Shown: one piece after another, positions 17,198 through 24,919 of the stretch
Layout: each line of letters opens with the position of its first letter
How positions within the stretch are numbered: the first letter of the stretch is position 1
Assembly: GCA_011390785.1 (NCBI GenBank)
Contig: JAABRR010000044.1
Coordinates: 1 to 32,056, forward strand
DNA: 32,056 nucleotides
Source of the DNA: Sphingobacteriia bacterium
GTDB taxonomy: Bacteria > Bacteroidota > Bacteroidia > Bacteroidales > UBA7960
Reading direction: 5' to 3'
The notes under the pieces: model-generated
Database searches by the model: none
Told to the model about the DNA's origin: nothing
What the model saw: only the letters and a program-made list of their open reading frames with translations
Translations under genes and position numbers: made by a program

Positions 17198-18430
17198 TTA
17201 ATTGAGTTCTAGTTCTTTTAATTCTTCGGCAGTATTATAGATTTTCTCTTTCTCCACTTTGGCTTTGTTGCGTATCCATTTTGCTGCCAATTCGCCCTCT
17301 TTTTTGGGCCTGGTGCTCATAATTAATGCCGCCAAAAGACGATCATTATTTAACCACCATGCACTAAAATCACCACTTTGTAAACTACCACGATACACAA
17401 TATCATTAGCTGATTCACTATCACCATAATATTCGTAAGAAACATCAAATACATCAGAAAAGAAAAATGGAACAAAAATGTATGGTTCATATTTTCCTGT
17501 CATAACCTGAGCGGCGTGCCTGCCTTGATCAAAAGCATTTTCCCAGTGCTCTACATGCCGTATTTTGTTAAAAATCCTATCTGGAAATTCCACTACATCG
17601 CCTGCAGCAAATACATCGGGCACATTGGTTTCACAAAATTCGTTTACTACAATACCATGGTTAATAGTAAGGGTACTATCTTTAAAAAGTTTTATGTTTG
17701 GTTGCACACCAGTGCCAATAATTACCATGTCTGTCGGCAAACGTTTTCCTGAAAGTAGTTCTACTTCAGTTACACTATCTTTGCCATGAAAACTAACTGC
17801 TTCCTCACCCAATAAAACTTCAACCATTTCCTTACGGAATTTCCTGATAAAGAAATCACTTATTTCGTCGGTAGCAAATTTGGATAGAAGTTTATCTTCA
17901 GGCACTATCATGGTAACCTGCACACCAAGTTGGTTCAATACGGCAGAAGTTTCAGTACCAATATATCCACCGCCCACAATCACTGCATTTTGAGCTTCTT
18001 TTGCTCTTTTTCTAATTTCGTCAGATTGATTTACATTGCGCAGGTAGAAAATATTTTTAAGGTTTTCATTAGAAATGTTCGCATGTTTTACTTGTGAACC
18101 GGTAGCAATAAGAAGTTTTTCATACTGCAAAGCTTCTCCCCTATCCAGTTCAACAATTTTCTCAGCAAACTTCACACTTTTAGCATATGTTTCTGTTAAA
18201 ACAGTAATGCCATGGTCGTCATAAAACTCTTTACCGTTTATCAACAACTCGTCATCCTCATTTTCATCTTTCAGATAGTTTTTTGAGAGGGGTGGCCGGT
18301 TCATAGGAAGAATATCTTCTGCTGAAATAATACACAGCTCTCCATTCCCGATATTTTGTTCGGCAAATTCTTTGGCAGCATATCCTGCTGTGGTGCCGCC
18401 CCCAATTATAATATATTTATACTTTTTCAT
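17198..18430 (-). CDS. AIF/ferredoxin-reductase-like FAD-NAD(P)H oxidoreductase
   Basis: The 410-residue protein has an N-terminal FAD motif IIIGGGTTAGYAA (7-19), the NRPPLSK motif (44-50) typical of the rubredoxin/putidaredoxin reductase and monodehydroascorbate reductase group, and LLIATGS. The NAD(P)H-binding GGGYIGTE is at 153-160, followed by the second FAD motif VFAAGDV and then HVEHWENAFDQG. This is the AIF-like class: no redox-active disulfide, electrons passed to an iron-sulfur protein or small acceptor. The single-cluster ferredoxin at 24505 in the same region is a possible partner, though not adjacent. The C-terminal domain contains DFSAWWLNNDRLLAALIM, as in ferredoxin reductases. 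It lies 94 bp downstream of the baeRF gene on the same strand. Confidence 0.88.
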   Translation of the reverse strand: MKKYKYIIIGGGTTAGYAAKEFAEQNIGNGELCIISAEDILPMNRPPLSKNYLKDENEDDELLINGKEFYDDHGITVLTETYAKSVKFAEKIVELDRGEALQYEKLLIATGSQVKHANISNENLKNIFYLRNVNQSDEIRKRAKEAQNAVIVGGGYIGTETSAVLNQLGVQVTMIVPEDKLLSKFATDEISDFFIRKFRKEMVEVLLGEEAVSFHGKDSVTEVELLSGKRLPTDMVIIGTGVQPNIKLFKDSTLTINHGIVVNEFCETNVPDVFAAGDVVEFPDRIFNKIRHVEHWENAFDQGRHAAQVMTGKYEPYIFVPFFFSDVFDVSYEYYGDSESANDIVYRGSLQSGDFSAWWLNNDRLLAALIMSTRPKKEGELAAKWIRNKAKVEKEKIYNTAEELKELELN

Positions 18431-18524
18431 AACTTAAATGTATTTTATTCAAATAAATAATTTTGTTTACTGTTATCTGTCTGCAAGAAAACTCATTCTT
18501 TTGGCACGATCTTGCAACCACCAC

Positions 18525-19679
18525 TTAGAATCTGTAAACTGCACTAAGTTTGGCTTCGGGCAGAGGCATTTCATCGGGATCCATTAGATAAACCTTACCG
18601 CCGTTTAGGATGGTTTGAATGGCTGCAAAATTCAGCAGACAGGATTTAAATTCAGGCTGCTGTGTCCTGGGTTTTACAGCGTTGTTATCTTTATCGAAAA
18701 TGCCCCACAAATTTTCGCCGTTTTTCACCATCAAAGTGTCAATACGTTGGTTAAAAGCTGCAGGTATAATTTCTTCTTCCTTATAAGATGCCAGGTTGTT
18801 TGAAAGTGTTTTTTCAAATGCATCACGCACCAATTTTTTATCCTGGTTGAAATAATCTTTCAGCAGCTCTCTGGCTTTTTCGTGCAGCAATATCGGGTCT
18901 TCATGCTCAGGGTTTCCTGATATAGAATCCTTCCATAAATTACCATATTCATTTACTTCTTTATATAGGGGAACCAGATAATCAACAGTTGCAAGAACCA
19001 AGGGTCTTTTGCTGGTATTTATAATTTTCATCAAACCATTATTGATGGCTCTGAAATATTTAATTATTTCAGGTTTTACTTCTTCGTTCCCTTTACCATG
19101 ACCGTGGTATATAGCGTTTTCAGCACCGGCATGGCCGCTGCGGAACTGAAGATGCTTTTCCTTGAAGTCATAGCCCACGGCATCTTCTATATGCTCGGGT
19201 AAAAGGTCGTGGACTTCTACTTCATTGATCTGGTGAGGATATCCTTCAAAAAACTTTACTTCGGAAAGACTCAGAGCCAGCAGGTAATACTTTCCAGTAT
19301 CATTAAGATATGTGATAAGTGGTTTTAGGTAAAAATGATCTGAAACATAAATAAATTCTTCGAATGTTGTTGGCAATGTAATAAAATCAAAAGAGTTTTT
19401 TGTGCGAAAAATTGCCAGCCCATCCGACTGATTATTCCAGAAGCTGGTATCATTTACAAGTTCATTAACAGGCTTCAGGAGTTCATCAATTTCTCTTTTA
19501 CCCAATTGCCAGTTTTCCAATTCTCTGGTAACTTTTTGAACCTGATTCTTAAGATTTATCCTGTCGATCTTCTCATTTACCTCCTGCCCTGCCCTATGCG
19601 TGGGTATATAAATACTAATGCAGTGAGCTTGATTTACGATAGCAAGTTCTTTAAATTTATCTTTTGAAAAATAGTTCAT
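18525..19679 (-). CDS. baeRF-family protein (bacterial relative of archaeo-eukaryotic release factor)
   Basis: The 384-residue protein begins with a helix and then CISIYIPTHRAGQEVNEKIDRINLKNQ, the N-terminal signature of the bacterial aeRF1-like (baeRF) families. A central domain follows with VHDLLPEHIEDAV and a histidine/glycine-rich insert (FRSGHAGAENAIYHGHGKG). The C-terminal eL30-like region contains LVLATVDYLVPLYKEVN and ends SAVYRF. These proteins were defined by comparative genomics and proposed to act on stalled or hibernating ribosomes. In many bacteria they sit among stress genes such as Usp, dodecin and PRC-barrel genes, as here. Direct biochemical function in Bacteroidota is unknown to me. 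The start at 19679 gives the usual N-terminus. Confidence 0.8.
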   Translation of the reverse strand: MNYFSKDKFKELAIVNQAHCISIYIPTHRAGQEVNEKIDRINLKNQVQKVTRELENWQLGKREIDELLKPVNELVNDTSFWNNQSDGLAIFRTKNSFDFITLPTTFEEFIYVSDHFYLKPLITYLNDTGKYYLLALSLSEVKFFEGYPHQINEVEVHDLLPEHIEDAVGYDFKEKHLQFRSGHAGAENAIYHGHGKGNEEVKPEIIKYFRAINNGLMKIINTSKRPLVLATVDYLVPLYKEVNEYGNLWKDSISGNPEHEDPILLHEKARELLKDYFNQDKKLVRDAFEKTLSNNLASYKEEEIIPAAFNQRIDTLMVKNGENLWGIFDKDNNAVKPRTQQPEFKSCLLNFAAIQTILNGGKVYLMDPDEMPLPEAKLSAVYRF

Positions 19680-20161
19680 GTTTCGATTAATTTATTATAA
19701 TTTAAAATAACCAGTATTTATTGGTTTGATATACCTTTATCGACGAAAAGAATATGCCAAAAAAAAATAATATTTTCAGATTGTCATGTTGGGCCAATAC
19801 AATCAAGACATTCCGCTTGTTTTAAGAATTTGGTTTGAAATTCGAATGGGTAGTGTATTTTTTTTAAAAAATGTTTTGTGGATTATTTTCCACAGGAATT
19901 GCATAATAATCCCAGTCTTGATTCTTACTTTACAATTCTTTCGCTTCTATGGCCAAAGACCAATCTAGTCAGAATCAATCTGCTAAATTAATTCGGAACA
20001 ACTGGTTAAAATGAGATAAACTTCCAATGGTATAATAATTGAACAGATAGCTTACATATTTGGAGATGAATAGATTATGTTTATAAGAATGTTTAGAGAT
20101 CTTGAGTAATCTTTAAAATTTAAAATATTTTTTTAAAAGCATTTTTCCTCAATTAACAAAA
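19680..20161. other. Divergent spacer between baeRF and TauE genes
   Basis: Promoters for both directions should lie here. A short perfect hairpin TGTGGA-TTATTT-TCCACA occurs at 19877-19894. A 60-codon ATG frame at 19786-19968 has no family resemblance, is mostly hydrophobic by AT-richness, and is not supported as a gene. No convincing promoter boxes were found. Confidence 0.45.
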
Positions 20162-20965
20162 ATGACATTTTCCATTTTAGGTTCTGAATTTGAACAAAGT
20201 TTTTTCTGGCTGCCATTCATCGGCTTTACAATCGGGTTAGTAGCCACATCAATTGGTAGTGGGGGTGGCTTTTTTTTTCCAATGATACTTATTGTATTTT
20301 TCCATATCCCAGCCCCCATTGCAGTGGCAACTTCCCTTGCGGCAGGAATCCCCCTTTCACTGGCAGGCACTATAGGCCATTATGCCAAAGGCAATATAAA
20401 GTTGCCTACAGGATTGATACTGGGAATTGCCGGCATTGCAGGTGCATTGGGTGGAGCAGGGTTAACCCGGCTCATCAACCCTGATCAACTAAAAACAATC
20501 TTTGGAATATATGCCATAGTGCTGGCGTTCTTTATAGCCACCCATGCCGGCAAGAAGAAAAAGGAACTTCAGGATCATGCTCCTTCAGTAGAAAATAACA
20601 ATCATGGTATGGGTTTGGCCTTTGGATTTGCCGGAGGCATAATTAGTGGAACATTCGGGACAAGTGGCAGTGCTCCTGTTCTGGCAGGATTGTTTGCCAT
20701 GCGACTTCCGGTAAAGAAGATCATTGGCACTTCAGTATTGGTGGTTCTTATCAATACAATAGCGGCCTTTTTGAGTCACTTTCTAATTGGCGAAGTTAAC
20801 CTGATGCTGGTTGTTTTGCTTACAGTGGGCTCGGTAATTGGAGCTATTGCAGGGCCCAGACTGCTGGCAGAGATAAATACCGAAAAATATGAAACTGCCA
20901 TAAGAAATGTATTTGCTTTGTTAATGCTCATTCTCGGAATTATCATAATTTCACACTCATTTTAA
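20162..20965 (+). CDS. TauE/SafE family sulfite/organo-anion exporter
   Basis: The 267-residue protein has about eight helices and the duplicated TauE/SafE pattern. Half 1 has GLVATSIGSGGGFFFPMIL with PIAVATSLAAGIPLSLAG; half 2 has GFAGGIISGTFGTSGSAPVLAG with PVKKIIGTSVLVVLINTIAAFLSH. Family members move sulfite, sulfoacetate, taurine-derived or other organic anions across the inner membrane. It is the first gene of a plus-strand run; the next start is 41 bp after its stop. Whether it serves the lipid enzymes that follow or is only a neighbour is not clear. Confidence 0.88.
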   Translation: MTFSILGSEFEQSFFWLPFIGFTIGLVATSIGSGGGFFFPMILIVFFHIPAPIAVATSLAAGIPLSLAGTIGHYAKGNIKLPTGLILGIAGIAGALGGAGLTRLINPDQLKTIFGIYAIVLAFFIATHAGKKKKELQDHAPSVENNNHGMGLAFGFAGGIISGTFGTSGSAPVLAGLFAMRLPVKKIIGTSVLVVLINTIAAFLSHFLIGEVNLMLVVLLTVGSVIGAIAGPRLLAEINTEKYETAIRNVFALLMLILGIIIISHSF

Positions 20966-21005
20966 GGGTTAATTCATGCTATGACACCCTGTTAACAGCA
21001 CAAAA

Positions 21006-21740
21006 ATGATACTAAACATTTACATAATCATACTTTTATATTTCTTGCTTGGTGGTATCGGCTTTTACCTTATCAACCGAAATAAGGATAAAAAAACAGC
21101 CCAAAATAGTCTTATCAAATATATTACATACTTTATCATTATCAATGTAGTCTATTCAAGTATTGTTTTCAATAGTTCTGCCTTTCATTACCTGGCTATT
21201 CTGATTATGGTAGTTGCATCCATTGAGTTCATAAAACTTTTCATACAAACGGGTTATGCTTACAAAGGATTCTTTATGGTTTCATCCATGGTGTATATAT
21301 TGCTTTGTTTTGGTTTTTTTCTCTTTAGCAAGTTATCTATGGAAACAATTTTATTTTCGTTTCTGGTTTTATCAATTTTCGATGCATTCAGTCAGATAAG
21401 CGGTCAGCTCTTTGGCCACAAACATATTGCACCAGCCATAAGCCCCAACAAAACCCTTGAGGGCTTAATAGGGGGCGCTTTGGCAGCAATGGCAGGTGCA
21501 TTTATTTTAGGTAAATTATTGGATCTTCCTGTATTTTTTGATTTTTTCATAGCAGGGGGCATAATCGTATTTGCTTTCGTGGGAGATCTTGCATCATCAT
21601 TTTACAAAAGAAAATACGGAGTAAAAGATTTCACCAACCTGCTGCCAGGGCATGGAGGATTTCTGGATAGATTCGATAGCCTGATTGCAGGTGGGGCTTT
21701 TGTGGCAATGATTATTAAACTGTTAATCCCCAATATTTAA
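21006..21740 (+). CDS. CdsA-like phosphatidate cytidylyltransferase (CTP transferase)
   Basis: The 244-residue multi-pass protein carries the CdsA features: D126 in SIFDAFSQISGQLFG, SPNKTLEGLIGG (146-157), and the family signature over 197-224 with FYKRKYGVKDF, LLPGHGGFLDRFD and the paired acidic residues that hold Mg2+. CdsA makes CDP-diacylglycerol from phosphatidate and CTP. It is shorter than housekeeping CdsA (about 270) and sits in a module with a lipid kinase and a CDP-alcohol transferase. It is therefore more likely a second copy with a dedicated role than the only genomic cdsA. The next gene begins four bases after its stop. The substrate lipid may be diacylglycerol-phosphate or a polyprenyl/isoprenyl phosphate. 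Confidence 0.88.
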   Translation: MILNIYIIILLYFLLGGIGFYLINRNKDKKTAQNSLIKYITYFIIINVVYSSIVFNSSAFHYLAILIMVVASIEFIKLFIQTGYAYKGFFMVSSMVYILLCFGFFLFSKLSMETILFSFLVLSIFDAFSQISGQLFGHKHIAPAISPNKTLEGLIGGALAAMAGAFILGKLLDLPVFFDFFIAGGIIVFAFVGDLASSFYKRKYGVKDFTNLLPGHGGFLDRFDSLIAGGAFVAMIIKLLIPNI

Positions 21741-21744
21741 ACCC

Positions 21745-22422
21745 ATGGCTAATCAAATTGCGCTGACTGTAATTTTTCTTATTATATTCCTACTGCTGCT
21801 GATATTTAATGAATTGGTTTACCGTAGACTGGGTCTGAAGGGTGAAATTACCAGGAAGTTTGCCCATTTTACAGCCACACTTTCCACCATTACCTTTCCC
21901 TATCTTTTTGATGATCATTGGTATGTATTAGTCCTTGCTGTATTTTTTTTTCTTGTGCTATTTTTGAGCCGTAATTACAAATATCTTAAATCCATTCATG
22001 ACATACAGCGCATTTCAGCTGGCAGCTTTCTACTTCCTGTGGCTATTTACCTAACCTTTCTTATCTCACATAAACTTGAGAACAGATTCCTTTTTATACT
22101 TCCTATGCTTATACTGGCAATTTGTGATCCTATTGCCGGCATTTTGGGCATTAATCTGCAAAAATACAATCACAGGATAAAAATCTACAAATGGAAAATG
22201 CAAAAGACATGGCTGGGTTCACTATCCTTTTTGGTTTCATGCTTTCTAATCAGCCTGATTGCTCTGTATTTTCATCAAATGCATTTTTTTAATTTCCGAA
22301 TAATTTGGCTGAGCCTGCTCATTGCCGTAACTGGTACTCTAACTGAATTATTTAGCTGGAAAGGAACGGACAATCTTCTTATCCCCATGAATGTTCTGCT
22401 GATTTTGGTTCTGTTTAACTAA
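21745..22422 (+). CDS. CTP-dependent lipid kinase of the DGK1/dolichol/phytol kinase family
   Basis: The 225-residue membrane protein has about seven helices. Four short conserved spots match the CTP-dependent kinase family (yeast DGK1, Sec59, plant VTE5): RKFAHF (37-42), ICDPIAGILG (126-135), KTWLGS (154-159), and E201 followed by GTDNLLIP (207-214). Known members phosphorylate diacylglycerol, dolichol or phytol using CTP. It starts four bases after the cytidylyltransferase and is followed 40 bp later by a CDP-alcohol transferase, so a kinase-to-CDP-lipid-to-phospholipid route is implied. The family assignment rests on these motifs and topology; the substrate is open. Confidence 0.75.
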   Translation: MANQIALTVIFLIIFLLLLIFNELVYRRLGLKGEITRKFAHFTATLSTITFPYLFDDHWYVLVLAVFFFLVLFLSRNYKYLKSIHDIQRISAGSFLLPVAIYLTFLISHKLENRFLFILPMLILAICDPIAGILGINLQKYNHRIKIYKWKMQKTWLGSLSFLVSCFLISLIALYFHQMHFFNFRIIWLSLLIAVTGTLTELFSWKGTDNLLIPMNVLLILVLFN

Positions 22423-22462
22423 AAAAATATCGATTAATTTTCAACCATGAAACACATCGAAT

Positions 22463-23041
22463 ATGCAATTAACTTACAAAGGAGAAAACATCCTCAACAT
22501 TCCCAACATTATTAGCTTCTATAGACTAATCATGTTTCCGGTAGTATTGCTATTGGCCTTACTGGGACATGAAAAACTATTTATAATTTTTTTGACCATC
22601 AATCTGGTTAGCGATATCATTGATGGCTTTATAGCCCGTACATTTAAACTGGTTACCCGATTTGGTGCAGCACTAGATAACCTTGCAGATGTAGGCACTT
22701 ACATTCTTGCCTTGTATGGGATTTTTGCCTTTAGATGGGAAGTCATAGAACCACATGTTTGGTTACTGTATTTATTCCTGGGAGTATTCATCCTGAGCTA
22801 TATTGTTGCCCTTTTCCGCTTCGGAAGAATTCCCGGTCTGCATTTGTATGGGGCGGTTATAGCAGGATACCTGCAAGGGGCATTTTTTATTGTTCTCTTT
22901 GTATGGGATTTTTATTTGTGGCTTTATTATCTGGCACTGGGATGGGGTGTTATTGCCTATTGCGAAAAGACCATTGTTCTACTTAAAACAAGTGAAATAA
23001 AGCCAGGTCTCAAGGGGCTTTACTGGCTACTAAAAAAATAG
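22463..23041 (+). CDS. CDP-alcohol phosphatidyltransferase
   Basis: The 192-residue protein has about six helices. SDIIDGFIARTFK followed by FGAALDNLAD gives D51, D54-G55, A58-R59, G68, D72 and D76, an exact fit to the family motif D(x2)DG(x2)AR(x8)G(x3)D(x3)D that binds the CDP-lipid and two metal ions. It transfers a phosphatidyl (or similar) group from a CDP-lipid to an alcohol such as glycerol-3-phosphate, inositol phosphate or serine; the acceptor cannot be told. It is the last gene of the four-gene plus-strand run, 40 bp after the kinase. An overlapping ATG at 22447 lies in another frame; the start at 22463 gives the usual LNIPNIISFYRL N-terminus. Confidence 0.92.
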   Translation: MQLTYKGENILNIPNIISFYRLIMFPVVLLLALLGHEKLFIIFLTINLVSDIIDGFIARTFKLVTRFGAALDNLADVGTYILALYGIFAFRWEVIEPHVWLLYLFLGVFILSYIVALFRFGRIPGLHLYGAVIAGYLQGAFFIVLFVWDFYLWLYYLALGWGVIAYCEKTIVLLKTSEIKPGLKGLYWLLKK

Positions 23042-23557
23042 AATTACTGTAAAAACACCAGATAATATGCAGGTTTTGGCTTTATCAAAAAATCAATAAA
23101 CCGTTATTAATAAAAATTATTTAAGTCATACCCAATTATATTTTTTTGGTTCCGGACAAATGTATTAGTCGGGTAAGGATAAATGCAAATTAAAATTCTG
23201 GGCTCTGCTATTAGCTATGTTTGTAGAACAGGTAAAGAAGGGTTAAAAATTCTTTTATGAAGTTGAAGGGGTGATTTTTTTAAAATAACCTGAATAAAAT
23301 AATGGTTGTGGAATATTAACCCCCAGTTGAGATAACAAATCCACAGATTGTTTGCCACAAAAACAAAAATTACCATTAATAGAATCAAAAAAAAACAATA
23401 AGAAAAATTAAATAGGCTTGTATTCATAAACTCTTCAGCTCTTCAGCAATAAGTTTTACGCTGAAAACACAAAACATATGCAGCCATAATCTTCATTAAG
23501 GGTACAGTATTCGTATTTTCAGAGAAGAAATTTTATTATTAATTAAATCCATAAGTC
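23042..23557. other. Spacer between the lipid module and the DUF1328 gene
   Basis: No supported gene is present. A 70-codon minus-strand frame at 23215-23427 is rich in hydrophobic residues but has no recognisable family, no ribosome site and no conserved neighbour arrangement. No strong terminator follows the phosphatidyltransferase. Confidence 0.4.
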
Positions 23558-23713
23558 ATGTTAACCTGGATAATTATAGCCTTATTTGGCGCATTTTTAT
23601 TTGCATTGTTGGGTTTTACCGGTATTGCAAAAGGATTTGCAGCCATTGCTAAATTTTTATTCTACATTTTTTTAATTCTCTTTGTCATTACCCTTATCGC
23701 ACATTTATTTTAA
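23558..23713 (+). CDS. DUF1328 small membrane protein (YtjA-like)
   Basis: The 51-residue product starts MLTWIIIALFGAFLFALLGF, continues with TGIAKGFAAIAKFLFYIFL, and ends LIAHLF. This matches the DUF1328/YtjA family closely: initial MLxW, a first helix, a GFxGIAxxxAxIAK turn and a second helix. These proteins are tiny two-helix inner-membrane proteins that turn up among stress-induced genes; no biochemical role is established. The gene precedes osmC by 82 bp on the same strand. Confidence 0.85.
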   Translation: MLTWIIIALFGAFLFALLGFTGIAKGFAAIAKFLFYIFLILFVITLIAHLF

Positions 23714-23795
23714 AATGTTAGATATAATCTGATAATCAAGGATATTATATTTTCAATTCTCACATTTAATAAGTACAACTTAAAACATAAAAATT

Positions 23796-24224
23796 ATGAG
23801 CAAACATTTCGCAAGCGCATATTGGGAAGGTAACCTTCCAAAAGGAAAAGGCCAATACAAATTAAAAACCAGTGGATATGAAGCACCGGTAAACTTTTCA
23901 TCCCGCTTTGAGGACGACAAATCAGCATCAAGCCCTGAAGAGCTCATAGGAGCTGCTTTGGCAAGTTGCTTCTCCATGGCTCTGTCTCATGCCCTCGACC
24001 AGGCTGACTATACGCCAATAAAGATTGAAACATCTGCCGAGGTCACTCTTACAAAAATCGACGGAGGTTTTATCATTTCAGAGATTGAGCTTACAACCAA
24101 AGGAAATGTTGAAGGCATCGAAAAAAGTAAATTTCTTGAAATTGCCGAAGATGCCAAGAAAAACTGCCCTGTATCGAAAGCCCTTACAGGAACAACTATC
24201 ATGCTTGATGCTAAGTTGCTTTAG
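23796..24224 (+). CDS. osmC: OsmC-family organic hydroperoxide reductase/peroxiredoxin
   Basis: The 142-residue protein has an OsmC-type N-terminus, SAYWEGNLPKGKGQYKLKTSG. The first redox Cys C58 is in GAALASCFSMALS, and the second C124 is in KKNCPVSKAL. These Cys residues reduce organic and inorganic hydroperoxides in the OsmC/Ohr fold; the N-terminal W-E-G-N pattern and length favour OsmC over Ohr. It is cytosolic and dimeric in known cases. It follows the DUF1328 gene on the same strand and fits the stress theme. No clear terminator follows. Confidence 0.93.
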   Translation: MSKHFASAYWEGNLPKGKGQYKLKTSGYEAPVNFSSRFEDDKSASSPEELIGAALASCFSMALSHALDQADYTPIKIETSAEVTLTKIDGGFIISEIELTTKGNVEGIEKSKFLEIAEDAKKNCPVSKALTGTTIMLDAKLL

Positions 24225-24302
24225 GCGATAGTAAGAAAAACTTCAAATTTCACTTACCAGTTTTTATAAAAAAACAGATTAATAAACCTAAAACGTAACT
24301 GC

Positions 24303-24480
24303 TCAGGTTCATTAGGCCGAAGGCTCAAGGCTTTTAGAATACCGATTAAACTTAATCAAGTATTCTTGCACCATATTTTTTTATTCAAATATGCATCATC
24401 AGCAGGTTAAGCGACTCTTATCAGATTTATACAGTATTGCTTATTCCTACGGTCTATCAACCTAAAGCCTAAGAACCTGA
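24303..24480. repeat. Short element bounded by a near-perfect inverted repeat
   Basis: TCAGGTTCATTAGGC (24303-24317) and GCCTAAGAACCTGA (24467-24480) are complementary apart from one extra base. They enclose about 150 bp of non-coding DNA directly before the ferredoxin gene (start 24505). No target-site duplication is visible. It could be a MITE-like relic or a long-range RNA stem in the ferredoxin leader. Confidence 0.4.
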
Positions 24481-24504
24481 ATAATTACCCTAAAATAAAA
24501 AATT

Positions 24505-24699
24505 ATGACACTAAAAAAAGTTTGGATAGAAGAAGGCTGTACTGCCTGCGAATTATGCGTTGACATTAGTCCGCAAGTATTTGAAATGGGTGATGATACC
24601 GCCGTTGTTAAAGAAGGTGCAAACCTAAGCATCTACAAGGATGACATCAAAGAGGCAGCCGCGAGCTGCCCGGTAGAAGTTATTCAGTATGAGGAATAA
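24505..24699 (+). CDS. Single-cluster [4Fe-4S] ferredoxin
   Basis: The 64-residue protein has C12, C15 and C18 in GCTACELCVDISPQVFEM, and C55 in AASCPVEVIQYEE, the four ligands of one [4Fe-4S] cluster as in Bacillus-type ferredoxins. The second cluster of clostridial ferredoxins is absent. It carries single electrons in the cytosol, and the AIF-like reductase at 17198-18430 is a possible donor by analogy. A short frame overlaps its 3' end and leads into the AI-2E-type gene. Confidence 0.93.
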   Translation: MTLKKVWIEEGCTACELCVDISPQVFEMGDDTAVVKEGANLSIYKDDIKEAAASCPVEVIQYEE

Positions 24700-24724
24700 T
24701 ACCATTTTAAAGTTACCCCCTTTA

Positions 24725-24919
24725 ATGATCAAATTACTGACAGATGAACCGAGCCATGACAAAAATTTTGACACATACGCGGATGATTATAATTCGCAGC
24801 ATGGTAAAACAGGAAGTCAGAGTATTGTCGGCGATTTATCCCGCTTTTCGCGGGAGCTCTCTCGTCCTAAAAGACGAGACAGGCTATCTGACCTGTTTAA
24901 TCAAATTATAAACAGATGA
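24725..24919 (+). CDS. Possible small protein of unknown function coupled to the AI-2E-type gene
   Basis: A 64-codon frame starts at an ATG 26 bp after the ferredoxin stop and ends in an ATGA overlap with the next gene, a layout that suggests translational coupling. An in-frame ATG at 24689 inside the ferredoxin gene would give 76 residues. The product is hydrophilic (IKLLTDEPSHDKNFDTYAD) with a basic Arg/Ser-rich end (SRFSRELSRPKRRDRLSD). I recognise no family. Two hairpins at 24839-24879 underlie the Arg/Ser-rich part, and another frame across the same bases is also open for 55 codons. The region may thus be a structured leader or repeat rather than a gene. Confidence 0.35.
   Translation: MIKLLTDEPSHDKNFDTYADDYNSQHGKTGSQSIVGDLSRFSRELSRPKRRDRLSDLFNQIINR
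24839..24879. repeat. Two adjacent perfect hairpins upstream of the AI-2E-type gene
   Basis: TCCCGC/GCGGGA around TTTTC (24839-24855) is followed four bases later by TCTCGTC/GACGAGA around CTAAAA (24860-24879). Neither has a T-run. They resemble small REP-like palindromes, or a regulatory RNA element 36 bases before the next start at 24916. Confidence 0.6.

Noticed and set aside
18501-18516. TTGGCACGATCTTGCA, strikingly like a sigma-54 promoter
   Set aside because: Spacing between GG and GC is nine, not the strict ten, and it points on the plus strand into the antisense of the baeRF gene with no plus-strand gene after it.
19786-19968. 60-codon plus-strand frame before the TauE gene
   Set aside because: Hydrophobic text from AT-rich DNA, no ribosome site, no family resemblance.
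23215-23427. 70-codon minus-strand frame, possible small membrane protein
   Set aside because: One hydrophobic stretch but no recognisable pattern, no ribosome site and a basic disordered end; not enough to support a gene.
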